Assembly (NCBI GenBank): GCA_963737625.1
Contig: CAVTTK010000001.1
Location: forward strand, 372,001-436,000
Direction of reading: 5' to 3'
From: Bog-756 sp963737625
GTDB lineage: Bacteria; Actinomycetota; Acidimicrobiia; Acidimicrobiales; RAAP-2
DNA length: 64,000 nt
Under the pieces are notes generated by a model. It ran no database searches and was not told where the DNA came from. It saw nothing but the letters and a program-made list of their open reading frames with translations. The translations under genes were made by a program, and so were the position numbers. The first letter of the stretch is position 1, and every line of letters begins with the position of its first letter. This document shows positions 1 to 7,875 of this stretch, piece by piece.

Positions 1-126
1 CCGGGGCCCGGCTACCCAGCCCATGCCGGTCTGGACGATGGGGTACCGGACCCCGACCAGCCGGCAGAACGGGGTGTGGAGGGCGGGATGGACCCGACGG
101 GTGTTGTCGGCGCCCTCCGCCGTCAT
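1..126 (-). CDS. ipdC: Nitronate-monooxygenase-like flavoprotein IpdC, N-terminal fragment
   Basis: Only the first 42 codons are present; the gene runs off the left edge of the window. The reading includes a PIVQTGMGW stretch, the FMN-binding start of the nitronate monooxygenase/2-nitropropane dioxygenase barrel. Its start codon overlaps the ipdB stop in an ATGA, so it is translationally coupled as the last visible gene of the ipd operon. In mycobacteria IpdC (Rv3553) follows ipdAB and acts on HIP-CoA-derived intermediates of the steroid C and D rings. The assignment rests on this short sequence plus exact gene order; any other NMO-family enzyme is a weaker alternative. Confidence 0.75.
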   Translation of the reverse strand, partial: MTAEGADNTRRVHPALHTPFCRLVGVRYPIVQTGMGWVAGPR

Positions 127-911
127 GATCGGATCTCCCGTTCCCGTAGCCCCCGGGGATCGAGCACCGTGCGGATCAGCTCGAGCTCCTCGGGAGTGGG
201 CAGGCGGGTCTCGGGGACATCGGACGGGATCACGAGGTCGAAGCCGGTGGCCTCGGACACCTGGTCCACCGATACGCCGGGGTGGACGGAGCGCAGGCGC
301 ATCACGCGGTCGGGGGTTTCGAAGTCGAACACTCCGAGGTTGGAGACCACCCGACGGATCTCGTGGAAGCGGGTGGCCGAGGGACCGGCGGCCTGGGCCC
401 GGGCATAGCCCACTCCCGAGACCACATCGACCTGCTCGACGAAGGACCGGGTGGAGTGGGCGGGGACCCAGTAGCTGGTCGAGTGGTTGACGGTGTTCCC
501 CGGCGCCCCGCGTACCCCGACGAGCTGCACCTTGGGGCGGGCCCATGGACCGATGGCACTGATGTTCTGGTTGCCGGTGCGGTCGATCTGGGAGGCCATC
601 ATGATCAGGTTCCGCCGACCCGACCACACAGTGTCGAACACCTTGCGGTAAGGCATGTGCGACTCGAGCAGCAGGCCGGCAGCGTCAGCCCCGAAAGCGG
701 GAACCCCGGCCACCAGCGCGGCGTCGCCGTCGGTGAGCACCAGGTCGGGGGCAAAGGTCAACCGGGCCAACCGGGTCCCCAGCGCCGGCGCCGTCCCGAA
801 GGCGCTGGCCATGACCTCTCCATCGCCGCGGAACACCTCGGCACAGGCCACGGCGCAGTACTCGGCCCGGGTGACCCCGGATCCGTCGACACCGGACGCC
901 GGTGCACTCAT
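123..911 (-). CDS. ipdB: CoA-transferase-family subunit beta, steroid ring C hydrolase IpdB
   Basis: A 262-residue beta subunit of the class I CoA-transferase fold. With IpdA it forms the heteromeric enzyme that, in mycobacteria and rhodococci, hydrolytically opens the last steroid ring of COCHEA-CoA (known from the family). The sequence has the typical N-terminal YCAVACAEVFRGDGEVMA region and the LVLTDGDAALVAG strand-turn of IpdB proteins. The start overlaps the ipdA stop by 4 bp (ATGA) and the stop overlaps the ipdC start in the same way. The order echA20-ipdA-ipdB-ipdC matches Rv3550-Rv3553, which makes a generic glutaconate CoA-transferase less likely. Confidence 0.88.
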   Translation of the reverse strand: MSAPASGVDGSGVTRAEYCAVACAEVFRGDGEVMASAFGTAPALGTRLARLTFAPDLVLTDGDAALVAGVPAFGADAAGLLLESHMPYRKVFDTVWSGRRNLIMMASQIDRTGNQNISAIGPWARPKVQLVGVRGAPGNTVNHSTSYWVPAHSTRSFVEQVDVVSGVGYARAQAAGPSATRFHEIRRVVSNLGVFDFETPDRVMRLRSVHPGVSVDQVSEATGFDLVIPSDVPETRLPTPEELELIRTVLDPRGLREREIRS

Positions 912-1819
912 GATCGACCTCCCTGGCCCGAGGCGGCCCGCTCGGCGGCGGTCCGGGCCGCCCGCTCCACTGTCGCCTCACCCACGGCTATCTGGTAGGC
1001 GGCCTCATCGACCTGGAGGAACCGTTCCGAGAAGGAGGCCCACGCCCCGGCATCGCCGGCCGCTGCCACGTACTCCTTTTGGAACCCCTCGTCCCGGGGA
1101 TAGTCCGGGACGCAGGCGGTGAAGTGGGCGCCGCCCACGGTCTCGACGACGCCGTCGGTCAGCAGTCGGCTGATGCACATGGTCTGGAGTGGCCCCTCCG
1201 AGGCGAACTGGTCGGTGTCGACGATGCGCTCGGTGGTGACGAACCGGTGGTCGGCCGCACCGAGGAACAGGTCGTCGAAGAAGGGGTCAGGCCCGAGGAT
1301 CTGCCCCGATCCCCTGGCGTCCGCCCGGTTGACGTGGACCAGGGCGGCGTCGAGCCGTAGGGCTGGAACGGCCACCAGCTCCTCGCCGTCGTCGTAGGGC
1401 GAGAGGACCGTCCGCAGCAAGGGGTTCATCACCATCACATCCGATCCCAGTCCGGCCCGGGTGGGCAGGAAGGGGACCCGCTGCGACGCCGCCAACAGAC
1501 CCAGGTAGAACATGCCCTCGTCGAGTTCCATGGTTTCGATGGCCCCGGCCTGTCGGGCCGCCCTGAAGTGGGGGTCCGTGGGGATGGAGTCCAGCGTGAC
1601 GAATCCGTAGACCGCCTTGCGCACCTTTCCCGCGGCACACAGGAGGCCGATGTCGGGACCGCCGTAGGAGACCACGGTGAGGTCGGTCAGATCCGAACGC
1701 AGGATGGCCCGGATAGCGGCCATGGGCTTTCGCCGTGAACCCCAGCCACCGATGCCGATGGTCATTCCGCTCCGGAGCTCCCCGATGAGCTCGTCGAGTG
1801 TGAGTCGCTTGTCTGGCAC
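908..1819 (-). CDS. ipdA: CoA-transferase-family subunit alpha, steroid ring C hydrolase IpdA
   Basis: A 303-residue alpha subunit partner of IpdB. The N-terminal part carries the glycine-rich GMTIGIGGWGS loop of class I CoA-transferases, followed by VVSYGGPDIGLLCAAGKV. I start it at GTG 1819, where similarity begins, although the frame stays open far upstream through the echA20 region. This start leaves 8 bp to the echA20 stop. The stop overlaps the ipdB ATG by 4 bp. Role from the family: cytoplasmic hydrolysis of the ring C ketone in steroid catabolism. The start is somewhat uncertain because no strong ribosome-binding site is visible. Confidence 0.86.
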   Translation of the reverse strand: MPDKRLTLDELIGELRSGMTIGIGGWGSRRKPMAAIRAILRSDLTDLTVVSYGGPDIGLLCAAGKVRKAVYGFVTLDSIPTDPHFRAARQAGAIETMELDEGMFYLGLLAASQRVPFLPTRAGLGSDVMVMNPLLRTVLSPYDDGEELVAVPALRLDAALVHVNRADARGSGQILGPDPFFDDLFLGAADHRFVTTERIVDTDQFASEGPLQTMCISRLLTDGVVETVGGAHFTACVPDYPRDEGFQKEYVAAAGDAGAWASFSERFLQVDEAAYQIAVGEATVERAARTAAERAASGQGGRS

Positions 1820-1827
1820 GCCCGCCC

Positions 1828-2586
1828 CTATCTGGTGGTGTCGGCGTCGCGCTTCTCCACGAAGGCGGCGCGCTGCTCGTCGGCCACTCCGGCCACGTGC
1901 AGCTCGTAGGTGAATCCCTGCTCGAACCGGTAGCTGCTCTTCACGTCGACCGGATCGATCCCGTTCAATGACTCCTTGGCACGGCGGAGGATGGTCGGGG
2001 ACTTGGCGGCGATGGTCGAGGCCACCTCGAAGGCCGTTTCCAGCAACTGCGACCGGGGCACCACACGGAGCACCGAGCCGAAGTGGTGGAGCTCGGCCGC
2101 GGTGGCCGGTTCTGCGGTGTAGACCATGGAGCGCATCTTGTGCTGCGGCACCAGTCGCGACAGGTGGGTGGCGGCGCCCAGGGCCCCACGGTCCACCTCC
2201 GGTAGGCCGAAGGTGGCATCGTCGGACGCCACCACGATGTCGGCGTTGCCGGCCAATCCGACCCCGCCCCCCAGACAGAACCCATGGACGGCGGCGACAA
2301 CCGGCACCTCGCACTCGTACACGGCGGCAAAGGCGGCGAAGCAGCCCCGGTTGGCGCCGATGAGGGCCTCGTCGCCCCGGGCCTGGATCTCCTTGATATC
2401 CACGCCGGCACAGAAGCCACGGCCCTCGGCCCGGAGGATGACCACGCGGTTGTCGGGCACCCGACCGGCGGACAACACCGCCTCGGCCAGGCCGAACCAG
2501 CCGGCCACATCGAGGGCGTTCACCGGTGGATGGTCGATGACCACCTCGGCGATCCCTGGGGTGTTCTGGTGGACGGTGATCGGCAT
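1828..2586 (-). CDS. echA20: Enoyl-CoA hydratase/isomerase family protein EchA20 (steroid ring D hydrolase)
   Basis: A 252-residue crotonase. The two oxyanion-hole segments are visible: GFCAGVDIKE around residues 62-71 and HGFCLGGGVGLA around 103-114. In mycobacteria EchA20 hydrolyses ring D of HIEC-CoA, giving the substrate of IpdAB, and the gene heads the same operon. The start ATG at 2586 is chosen because similarity begins at MPITVHQ and a GGAG lies about 7 nt upstream; an upstream in-frame ATG at 2670 would add a low-complexity Pro/Thr-rich stretch. A generic enoyl-CoA hydratase is possible, but gene order supports EchA20. Confidence 0.85.
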   Translation of the reverse strand: MPITVHQNTPGIAEVVIDHPPVNALDVAGWFGLAEAVLSAGRVPDNRVVILRAEGRGFCAGVDIKEIQARGDEALIGANRGCFAAFAAVYECEVPVVAAVHGFCLGGGVGLAGNADIVVASDDATFGLPEVDRGALGAATHLSRLVPQHKMRSMVYTAEPATAAELHHFGSVLRVVPRSQLLETAFEVASTIAAKSPTILRRAKESLNGIDPVDVKSSYRFEQGFTYELHVAGVADEQRAAFVEKRDADTTR

Positions 2587-2730
2587 GCACGGCTCCGGCT
2601 CGGTGGGCGTGGTCCCGGCGCTCGGTCGGTGTCCCGGGGCGCTGGGACGCGTGGACTGGGGCGCGGGCACGCACTCGGCGTGATCTGATACAGCGTCAGG
2701 ACAGTACCAGTCGGAGACCGGGAGGCAGCT
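2587..2730. promoter_or_regulatory. Divergent promoter region, echA20 operon / SDR gene
   Basis: This short region separates two divergent steroid-catabolism genes. It contains an imperfect palindrome, CTGA-N7-TCAG, at 2685-2699, about 30 bp before the SDR start. I see no match to the published KstR2 half-sites (CAAG/CTTG). The function of the palindrome is inference only. Confidence 0.3.
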
Positions 2731-3564
2731 GTGGCCACATTGGATTCTGCGCGGATAGCGGGTGCCCTCGATTTCGGTGGCCGCGTCGTGGTGGTCACCG
2801 GAGGATCGAGGGGCATCGGTCGCGCCATCAGTGAGGCATTCCTCTCGGCCGGCGCCGATGTCGTGGTCTGTGGACGAACCGACGTGGCCGATGACGCTCT
2901 CCCGGCCTCGACCGATGCCGGGGGCGTTGCCCGCCGGGCCGTGTTCGTGACCGGAGACGTCCGGGAGCCCGAACAGGCCTCCTCGGTCATGGCCGGGGCG
3001 GTTGAACGGTTCGGAAGGATCGACACGCTGGTCAACAATGCCGGAGGCTCGCCCCAGGTCGACGCGGCGGTGGCGTCACCCCGATTTCTGGCCTCGATCG
3101 TGGCTCTCAACCTGCTCGCTCCTCTCTACTGTGGGCAGGCGGCCAACGCCGTCATGCAGGGACAGGACGAGGGTGGGTCCATCGTGAACATCACCTCGGT
3201 GAGCGGCATACGGCCGTCCCCGGGGACGGCGGCCTACGGCGCGGCCAAGGCCGGCCTCATCAACTTGACCCAGTCGCTGGCCATCGAATGGGCTCCCAAG
3301 GTCCGGGTCAACGCCCTCACCGGCGGCATGGTGGCCACCGACGGGGCGGAGGATCACTACGGCGGAGCCGAGGGCATGGCCCGAGTCGCCGCCACAGTTC
3401 CCCTCGGTCGGTTCGGAACCCCCGATGACATGGCCGGACTCTGCCTCGTGTTGGCGTCGCCGTTGGCCGCCTATGTGACTGGTGCCAACCTGGTGGCCCA
3501 CGGTGGCGGCGAGTGGCCGGCCTTCCTGTCTGCGGCGCAGACGCCGGCCGGGGACCCCGCCTGA
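2731..3564 (+). CDS. Short-chain dehydrogenase/reductase
   Basis: A 277-residue classical SDR. It shows the cofactor motif TGGSRGIG (residues 24-31), NNAGG (about 98-102), and the catalytic Ser/Tyr/Lys set with YGAAKAG. The GTG start at 2731 follows a GGGAGG ribosome-binding site. Divergence from echA20 matches the position of Rv3549c beside Rv3550 in mycobacteria, so a role as a 3-hydroxyacyl-CoA or hydroxysteroid dehydrogenase in ring C/D degradation is likely. Substrate specificity cannot be read from the sequence. Confidence 0.85.
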   Translation: MATLDSARIAGALDFGGRVVVVTGGSRGIGRAISEAFLSAGADVVVCGRTDVADDALPASTDAGGVARRAVFVTGDVREPEQASSVMAGAVERFGRIDTLVNNAGGSPQVDAAVASPRFLASIVALNLLAPLYCGQAANAVMQGQDEGGSIVNITSVSGIRPSPGTAAYGAAKAGLINLTQSLAIEWAPKVRVNALTGGMVATDGAEDHYGGAEGMARVAATVPLGRFGTPDDMAGLCLVLASPLAAYVTGANLVAHGGGEWPAFLSAAQTPAGDPA

Positions 3565-3745
3565 TCCAAGCCGTCACCGGAGGGCTGTCACGCCCGCCAC
3601 CAGGGAATCCAAGGTGCTGGTGGGCCCCGAAACCTCTCAAGTAGAACCCGCCGATGGTCGATGCTTCCAAGGTGCAAGGAGAGTTCTCGATGCGTCCCAC
3701 GGCGTCCTGCGGCACCACGGACGCATCCGCGGGGATGGCCGTCCC

Positions 3746-4681
3746 GTGTTGACCCAGACCGAGCCCACGTTCACCCTGGCCGGGTCGCCCTTCCTCGAGT
3801 ACCTCCCCGTGGTCGACCTCTCCACCGGTCGGCTGCTCGGCATGGAGGCCCTGGTGCGCTGGCAGCACCCCACCCAGGGACTGATCTCTCCGAACCGGCT
3901 GATCCCGTACGCCGAGCAGAACGGCGACATCGGACCGCTCACCCGGTGGATCGTGCTGGAGGCCTGCCACCAGGCCTGTTCGTGGTCACCGAGCATCCAG
4001 CTCGGGGTCAACTGCACCATTGATCAGCTACGCCGGGGTGAGGTGTCCAACGCCGTGGCGGCTGCGCTGGAGCAGACGGGCTTCCGGAGTGGCCAGCTCA
4101 CCCTCGAGGTGACCGAGGACGCCATCGTGGACCCGTCGGCGTCTGCCGATCTGAAGACCCTGTCCCAGATGGGTGTGCAACTCTCGGTCGACGATGCCGG
4201 GACCAACTGGTCGTCGTTCGAGCCGTTCAAGCGGCACTCGATCAGCACGGTGAAGATCGACGGCTCCTTCATCGCCGGCCTCGAGCCCACGCAGGGGATC
4301 AATCGGCTGGTCGTGGAGACGGTCATCCATATGGCCCACTCCCTCGGGATGTCGGCCATCGTCGAGGCCGTGGAGACCGCCACCCAGGTCGAGATCGTCC
4401 GGTCCTTCAACGCCGATGCTGCCCAAGGGTTCTTCTTTGCCCGCCCCATGTCCGGTGAGAATGCGCTGTCGCTGGCCGGCGGCTCCGATATCCCCCAGTT
4501 CTCCCGCACGGAGATCCGAACCTGGGCACGTCCGAACGAAGCGCAGACCGGGCCGGCCGAAGAGCCGGCCCAGTCCCGAGGCTCCGAGCTCGAGAGCGGT
4601 CAATCGGCCGAGGACGGAGCCGACGTCGGATTCGCGGAATCGGACCGGCCCGACCAGGCCGACCCGGCCCAAGAGGCCTGA
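3746..4681 (+). CDS. Stand-alone EAL-domain protein (c-di-GMP phosphodiesterase family)
   Basis: About 311 residues, almost all one EAL domain. Visible motifs are the signature EALVRW near residue 35, the GVN strand, EVTEDAIVD (metal-binding Glu), DDAGTNWSSF in place of the usual DDFGTGYSSL, the catalytic-type VKIDGSFI lysine strand, VEAVET, and QGFFFARPM. The metal and general-base positions look kept, but loop 6 has lost the Phe and second Gly of DDFGTG. The enzyme could therefore be weakly active or a c-di-GMP receptor. There is no GGDEF, PAS or membrane segment. The C-terminal 60 residues are acidic, Glu/Pro/Ala rich and probably disordered. The frame is open upstream to 3482, overlapping the SDR gene; GTG 3746 is chosen as the first start near the domain. 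Confidence 0.8.
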   Translation: MLTQTEPTFTLAGSPFLEYLPVVDLSTGRLLGMEALVRWQHPTQGLISPNRLIPYAEQNGDIGPLTRWIVLEACHQACSWSPSIQLGVNCTIDQLRRGEVSNAVAAALEQTGFRSGQLTLEVTEDAIVDPSASADLKTLSQMGVQLSVDDAGTNWSSFEPFKRHSISTVKIDGSFIAGLEPTQGINRLVVETVIHMAHSLGMSAIVEAVETATQVEIVRSFNADAAQGFFFARPMSGENALSLAGGSDIPQFSRTEIRTWARPNEAQTGPAEEPAQSRGSELESGQSAEDGADVGFAESDRPDQADPAQEA

Positions 4682-4830
4682 CTCCACCCGTCTCGAGGTG
4701 GCCCCCGGGAGTCCATCGGGCCTGGTGATGGGGCTGTCGGGCTCCGGCCCGGGCCCACGGATCGGCCTCGGTCCACGGCTGGATACACGTTGAGGGAAGG
4801 CCGTCGGTAGGCGCGACCTCCATTTTGTTG

Positions 4831-4843
4831 TATACCTCTGGCC
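4831..4843 (+). promoter_or_regulatory. Probable -10 element giving a leaderless pntAA mRNA
   Basis: TATACC at 4831-4836 fits the actinobacterial -10 pattern. It ends 7 nt before the GTG start of pntAA at 4844, so transcription would begin at or next to the start codon. No Shine-Dalgarno sequence is present, which agrees with leaderless translation. The -35 region is unremarkable. Confidence 0.45.
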
Positions 4844-6058
4844 GTGAAACTCGCTGTCGTCAAAGAGACACGACCGGGAGAGGATCGGGTGGCGATCGTC
4901 CCCGAGGTGGCCTCCCGACTGGCCAAGACCGGGGTCGAGGTGGTGGTGGAGTCGGGAGCCGGGGTTGCCGCCCGATTCCCCGACGACGCCTACCGCCAGG
5001 CCGGGGCCACCGTCGTCGAGGACGCCGTTGCCGCGCTGGCCGGGGCAGGGTTTGTGGCCCGGGTCCAGCCTCCCTCGCTCGAGGAGGTCGCCGCCCTGCC
5101 CGAAGGTGTGTCGGTCATCAGCTTTCTCCAACCGGTGGCCTCCTCGGACATCGTGAAGGCCCTGGCCGACCGGGGGGCCACCGTCTACAGCCTCGACCTC
5201 CTGCCCCGGATCAGCCGGGCCCAGTCGATGGACGCACTCTCCTCCCAGGCCACCGTGGCCGGCTACCGGGCCGGCCTGTCCGCCGCCGAGCACCTGGCCA
5301 AGTTCTTCCCCATGTTCATGACGGCGGCGGGCACCGTCCCCCCGGCCAAGGTGCTGGTGATGGGAGCCGGGGTAGCCGGCCTGCAGGCCATCGCCACCGC
5401 CCGCAGGCTGGGGGCCGTGGTGCGGGCCTACGACGTGCGGGCGGCGGCCAAGGAGGAGGTGCAGAGTCTGGGGGCCAAGTTCGTGGAACTCGACCTCGAG
5501 ACCCAGGACGGAGCCGGCGGCTACGCCAAGGAGCAGTCGGCTGAGTACCTGGCCAAACAGCAGGAGCTGCTGGCCGCCGAAGTGGCAGCCTCGGACGTGG
5601 TCATCACCACGGCTCAGATCCCCGGGCGCAAGGCACCAGTGCTGGTGACCACGGCCATGGTGGAAGGCATGGGTGAGGGCTCGGTCATCGTGGACATGGC
5701 TGCCGATTCGGGGGGAAACTGCGAGCTCTCCGTGGCCGGCGAGGACGTGGTCCACGACGGGGTCACCGTGGTGGGCCTCACCAATCCGCCGGCGTCCATG
5801 CCCACCCACGCCAGCTTTCTCTATGCCAGAAACATCGCCAACTTCCTGGGCCTGGTGGTCACCGACGGCGAGCTGGCCCCCGACTTCAGCGATGAGATCG
5901 TGGCCGGTACCTGTGTGGTCAAGGCCGGCACCGTGGCCCACGCGCCCACGCGTGAAGCCCTCGGGCTGGCACCTGCTCCCGAACCGGTGGCAGACCCACA
6001 ATCAGAAGTGCCCCAGGCGGCGGAGCCGTCCTCAGCAGACACGGAGACGGAGTCATGA
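4844..6058 (+). CDS. pntAA: NAD(P) transhydrogenase subunit alpha part 1 (PntAA)
   Basis: A 404-residue NAD(H)-binding domain I of the proton-translocating transhydrogenase, which couples hydride transfer between NADH and NADP+ to proton flow. It begins with the family start MKLAVVKET and has the nucleotide-binding VLVMGAGVAGLQA near residue 168 and the conserved AQIPGRKAPVLV segment. The Ala/Pro/Glu-rich C-terminal tail follows the domain. It is the first gene of a three-gene operon and overlaps pntAB by 4 bp (ATGA). The alpha subunit is split into PntAA and PntAB, as in many actinobacteria and Rhodospirillum. Confidence 0.95.
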   Translation: MKLAVVKETRPGEDRVAIVPEVASRLAKTGVEVVVESGAGVAARFPDDAYRQAGATVVEDAVAALAGAGFVARVQPPSLEEVAALPEGVSVISFLQPVASSDIVKALADRGATVYSLDLLPRISRAQSMDALSSQATVAGYRAGLSAAEHLAKFFPMFMTAAGTVPPAKVLVMGAGVAGLQAIATARRLGAVVRAYDVRAAAKEEVQSLGAKFVELDLETQDGAGGYAKEQSAEYLAKQQELLAAEVAASDVVITTAQIPGRKAPVLVTTAMVEGMGEGSVIVDMAADSGGNCELSVAGEDVVHDGVTVVGLTNPPASMPTHASFLYARNIANFLGLVVTDGELAPDFSDEIVAGTCVVKAGTVAHAPTREALGLAPAPEPVADPQSEVPQAAEPSSADTETES

Positions 6059-6411
6059 GCACCGGAATCCTCGAGTATCTGACCGTATTCGTGCTGGCTG
6101 GATTCGTCGGCATCGAGGTCATCAACGCCGTACCCAGCATCCTCCATACCCCGTTGATGTCGGGATCCAATGCCATCCACGGGATCGTGCTGGTGGGGAC
6201 CATCATCATCATGGGCAGTGCCCACGGTGCGGTCCAACTCACGCTGGCCTTCTTTGCCGTGCTGTTGGCCACGCTCAACATCGTGGGCGGTTTCGTGGTC
6301 ACCGATCGCATGCTGGAAATGTTCAAGACCAAGCCGGCCGAACGCGCGCCGAAGGCCAAGGACGTTCCCGCTGAGGACGCTCAGGGTGGGTCGACGGGTG
6401 GTGACCGGTGA
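6055..6411 (+). CDS. pntAB: NAD(P) transhydrogenase subunit alpha part 2 (PntAB)
   Basis: A 118-residue small membrane subunit with three hydrophobic helices: YLTVFVLAGFVGIEVIN near the start, then GIVLVGTIIIMG and AFFAVLLATLNIVGGFVV. It forms part of the proton channel of the transhydrogenase. It overlaps pntAA (ATGA) and pntB (GTGA), each by 4 bp, so the three subunits are made by coupled translation. The C-terminal 30 residues are hydrophilic and charged. Confidence 0.93.
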   Translation: MSTGILEYLTVFVLAGFVGIEVINAVPSILHTPLMSGSNAIHGIVLVGTIIIMGSAHGAVQLTLAFFAVLLATLNIVGGFVVTDRMLEMFKTKPAERAPKAKDVPAEDAQGGSTGGDR

Positions 6412-7808
6412 CCCTCGATACCGGCATCGACCTGGTCTACCTACTGGCGGCCGTCGGGTTCATCCTGGCCCTCAAGGGGCTGAGTTCCCCCAAGCACGCC
6501 CGAAACGGCAACCTCCTGGCCGCCGCGGCCGCCGCCGTGGCGGTGGGCTTCACCTTTGCCTACCCCTCGGTCCGGGCCCACACCCTCAATCTGGTCCTGA
6601 CCTTGGTGGCGATGGTCATCGGGGCTGCGGTGGCCGTCCCCGCGGCCCGCAAGGTCAAGATGACGGCGATGCCCCAGATGGTGGCCATCTTCAACGGTGT
6701 CGGTGGCGGTGCTGCCGCCCTCATCTCGATGGTGGTCTTCCTCATCGAGGCCCCGGGGAAGCCCGCCATCTACCGGATCGTCGAAGTGCTCTTCGGCGTG
6801 CTGGTCGGGTGCGTGTCCTTCGCCGGCAGCGCCATCGCCTTCGCCAAGTTGCAGGAGCTGATGACGGGGCGTCCGGTGACGTACCCGGCCCAGCAGGTGA
6901 TCAACGCCACGGTGGGCGTGGCCATCGTGGCCTTGGCCATCGCCACGGTGGTGACGGCCAGCGTGCCCCTGTTGGTGGCCACGGCCCTGCTCTCCCTGGT
7001 GCTCGGCGTGATCTTCGTCCTCCCCATCGGAGGGGCCGACGTCCCAGTGCTCATCTCGCTGCTCAACTCCTTCACCGGACTGGCCGTAGCGGCCTCGGGA
7101 TTCACCCTCAACAACAATCTGCTGATCATCGCCGGCACCCTGGTGGGGGCCTCGGGAATCCTGTTGACCCGGATGATGTCCAAGGCCATGGGCCGCTCAC
7201 TGGCCAATGTGCTGTTCAGTGCCTTCGGTTCGGTGGTCACCGCCACCGGGGGCGCCGACGGCGCCGGTGAGACCCGCACCGTGCGGACCGGCACGCCCGA
7301 GGACATCGGCGTGCTGCTGGCCTACGCCCGCAAGGTGGTGATCATCCCCGGCTACGGCCTGGCCGTGGCCCAGGCCCAACACACCGCCCGAGAGCTCGCC
7401 GACCTGTTGATGGAGCGAGGTGTGGAGGTGTTCTACGCCATCCATCCGGTGGCTGGCCGGATGCCCGGCCATATGAACGTCCTCCTGGCTGAGGCCAACG
7501 TTCCCTACGACGAACTGAAGGAGATGGACGAGGCCAATCCGGAGATGGCCACGGCCGATGTGGCCCTGGTGGTGGGAGCGAACGACACCGTCAATCCGGC
7601 GGCCAAGAACACCCCCGGTAGCCCGATCTACGGCATGCCCATCATCAATGCCGACGAAGCGGAGAACATCGTGTTCCTCAAGCGGTCCATGCGGCCTGGC
7701 TTCGCCGGGATCGACAACGACCTCCTCTTCGACGACAAGACGACGCTGCTGTTCGGTGACGCCAAGGACACGCTGGCCAAACTGGTGGCTGCGGTCAAGG
7801 AGGCGTAG
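6408..7808 (+). CDS. pntB: NAD(P) transhydrogenase subunit beta (PntB)
   Basis: A 466-residue subunit. The N-terminal two thirds is a multi-helix membrane domain with the conserved GGADVPVLISLLNSF segment. The C-terminal third is the NADP(H)-binding domain III, with VVIIPGYGLAVAQAQH, VFYAIHPVAGRMPGHMNVLLAEA, and GANDTVNPAA. The GTG start overlaps the pntAB stop. The complete set pntAA-AB-B should supply NADPH, which the many P450s, SDRs and oxygenases nearby would need; that connection is inference. Confidence 0.95.
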   Translation: MTLDTGIDLVYLLAAVGFILALKGLSSPKHARNGNLLAAAAAAVAVGFTFAYPSVRAHTLNLVLTLVAMVIGAAVAVPAARKVKMTAMPQMVAIFNGVGGGAAALISMVVFLIEAPGKPAIYRIVEVLFGVLVGCVSFAGSAIAFAKLQELMTGRPVTYPAQQVINATVGVAIVALAIATVVTASVPLLVATALLSLVLGVIFVLPIGGADVPVLISLLNSFTGLAVAASGFTLNNNLLIIAGTLVGASGILLTRMMSKAMGRSLANVLFSAFGSVVTATGGADGAGETRTVRTGTPEDIGVLLAYARKVVIIPGYGLAVAQAQHTARELADLLMERGVEVFYAIHPVAGRMPGHMNVLLAEANVPYDELKEMDEANPEMATADVALVVGANDTVNPAAKNTPGSPIYGMPIINADEAENIVFLKRSMRPGFAGIDNDLLFDDKTTLLFGDAKDTLAKLVAAVKEA

Positions 7809-7844
7809 GGGCCGGCTCTAGGTCCCGAGGATGGCCAGACGGGA

Positions 7845-7871
7845 GGCAGCCCGGAACGAACGGAGGCTGCC
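7845..7871. terminator. Candidate hairpin between convergent pntB and PIN/TRAM genes
   Basis: The arms GGCAGCC (7845-7851) and GGCTGCC (7865-7871) are exact inverted repeats around a 13-nt loop, in the short gap between two convergent genes. There is no T-run, so an intrinsic terminator is only possible. Confidence 0.3.
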
Positions 7872-7875
7872 GGCG

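Noticed and set aside
4028..6001. 657-codon frame opposite pntAA and the EAL gene
   Set aside because: His/Gly/Asp-rich antisense composition, typical of a shadow opposite high-GC genes.
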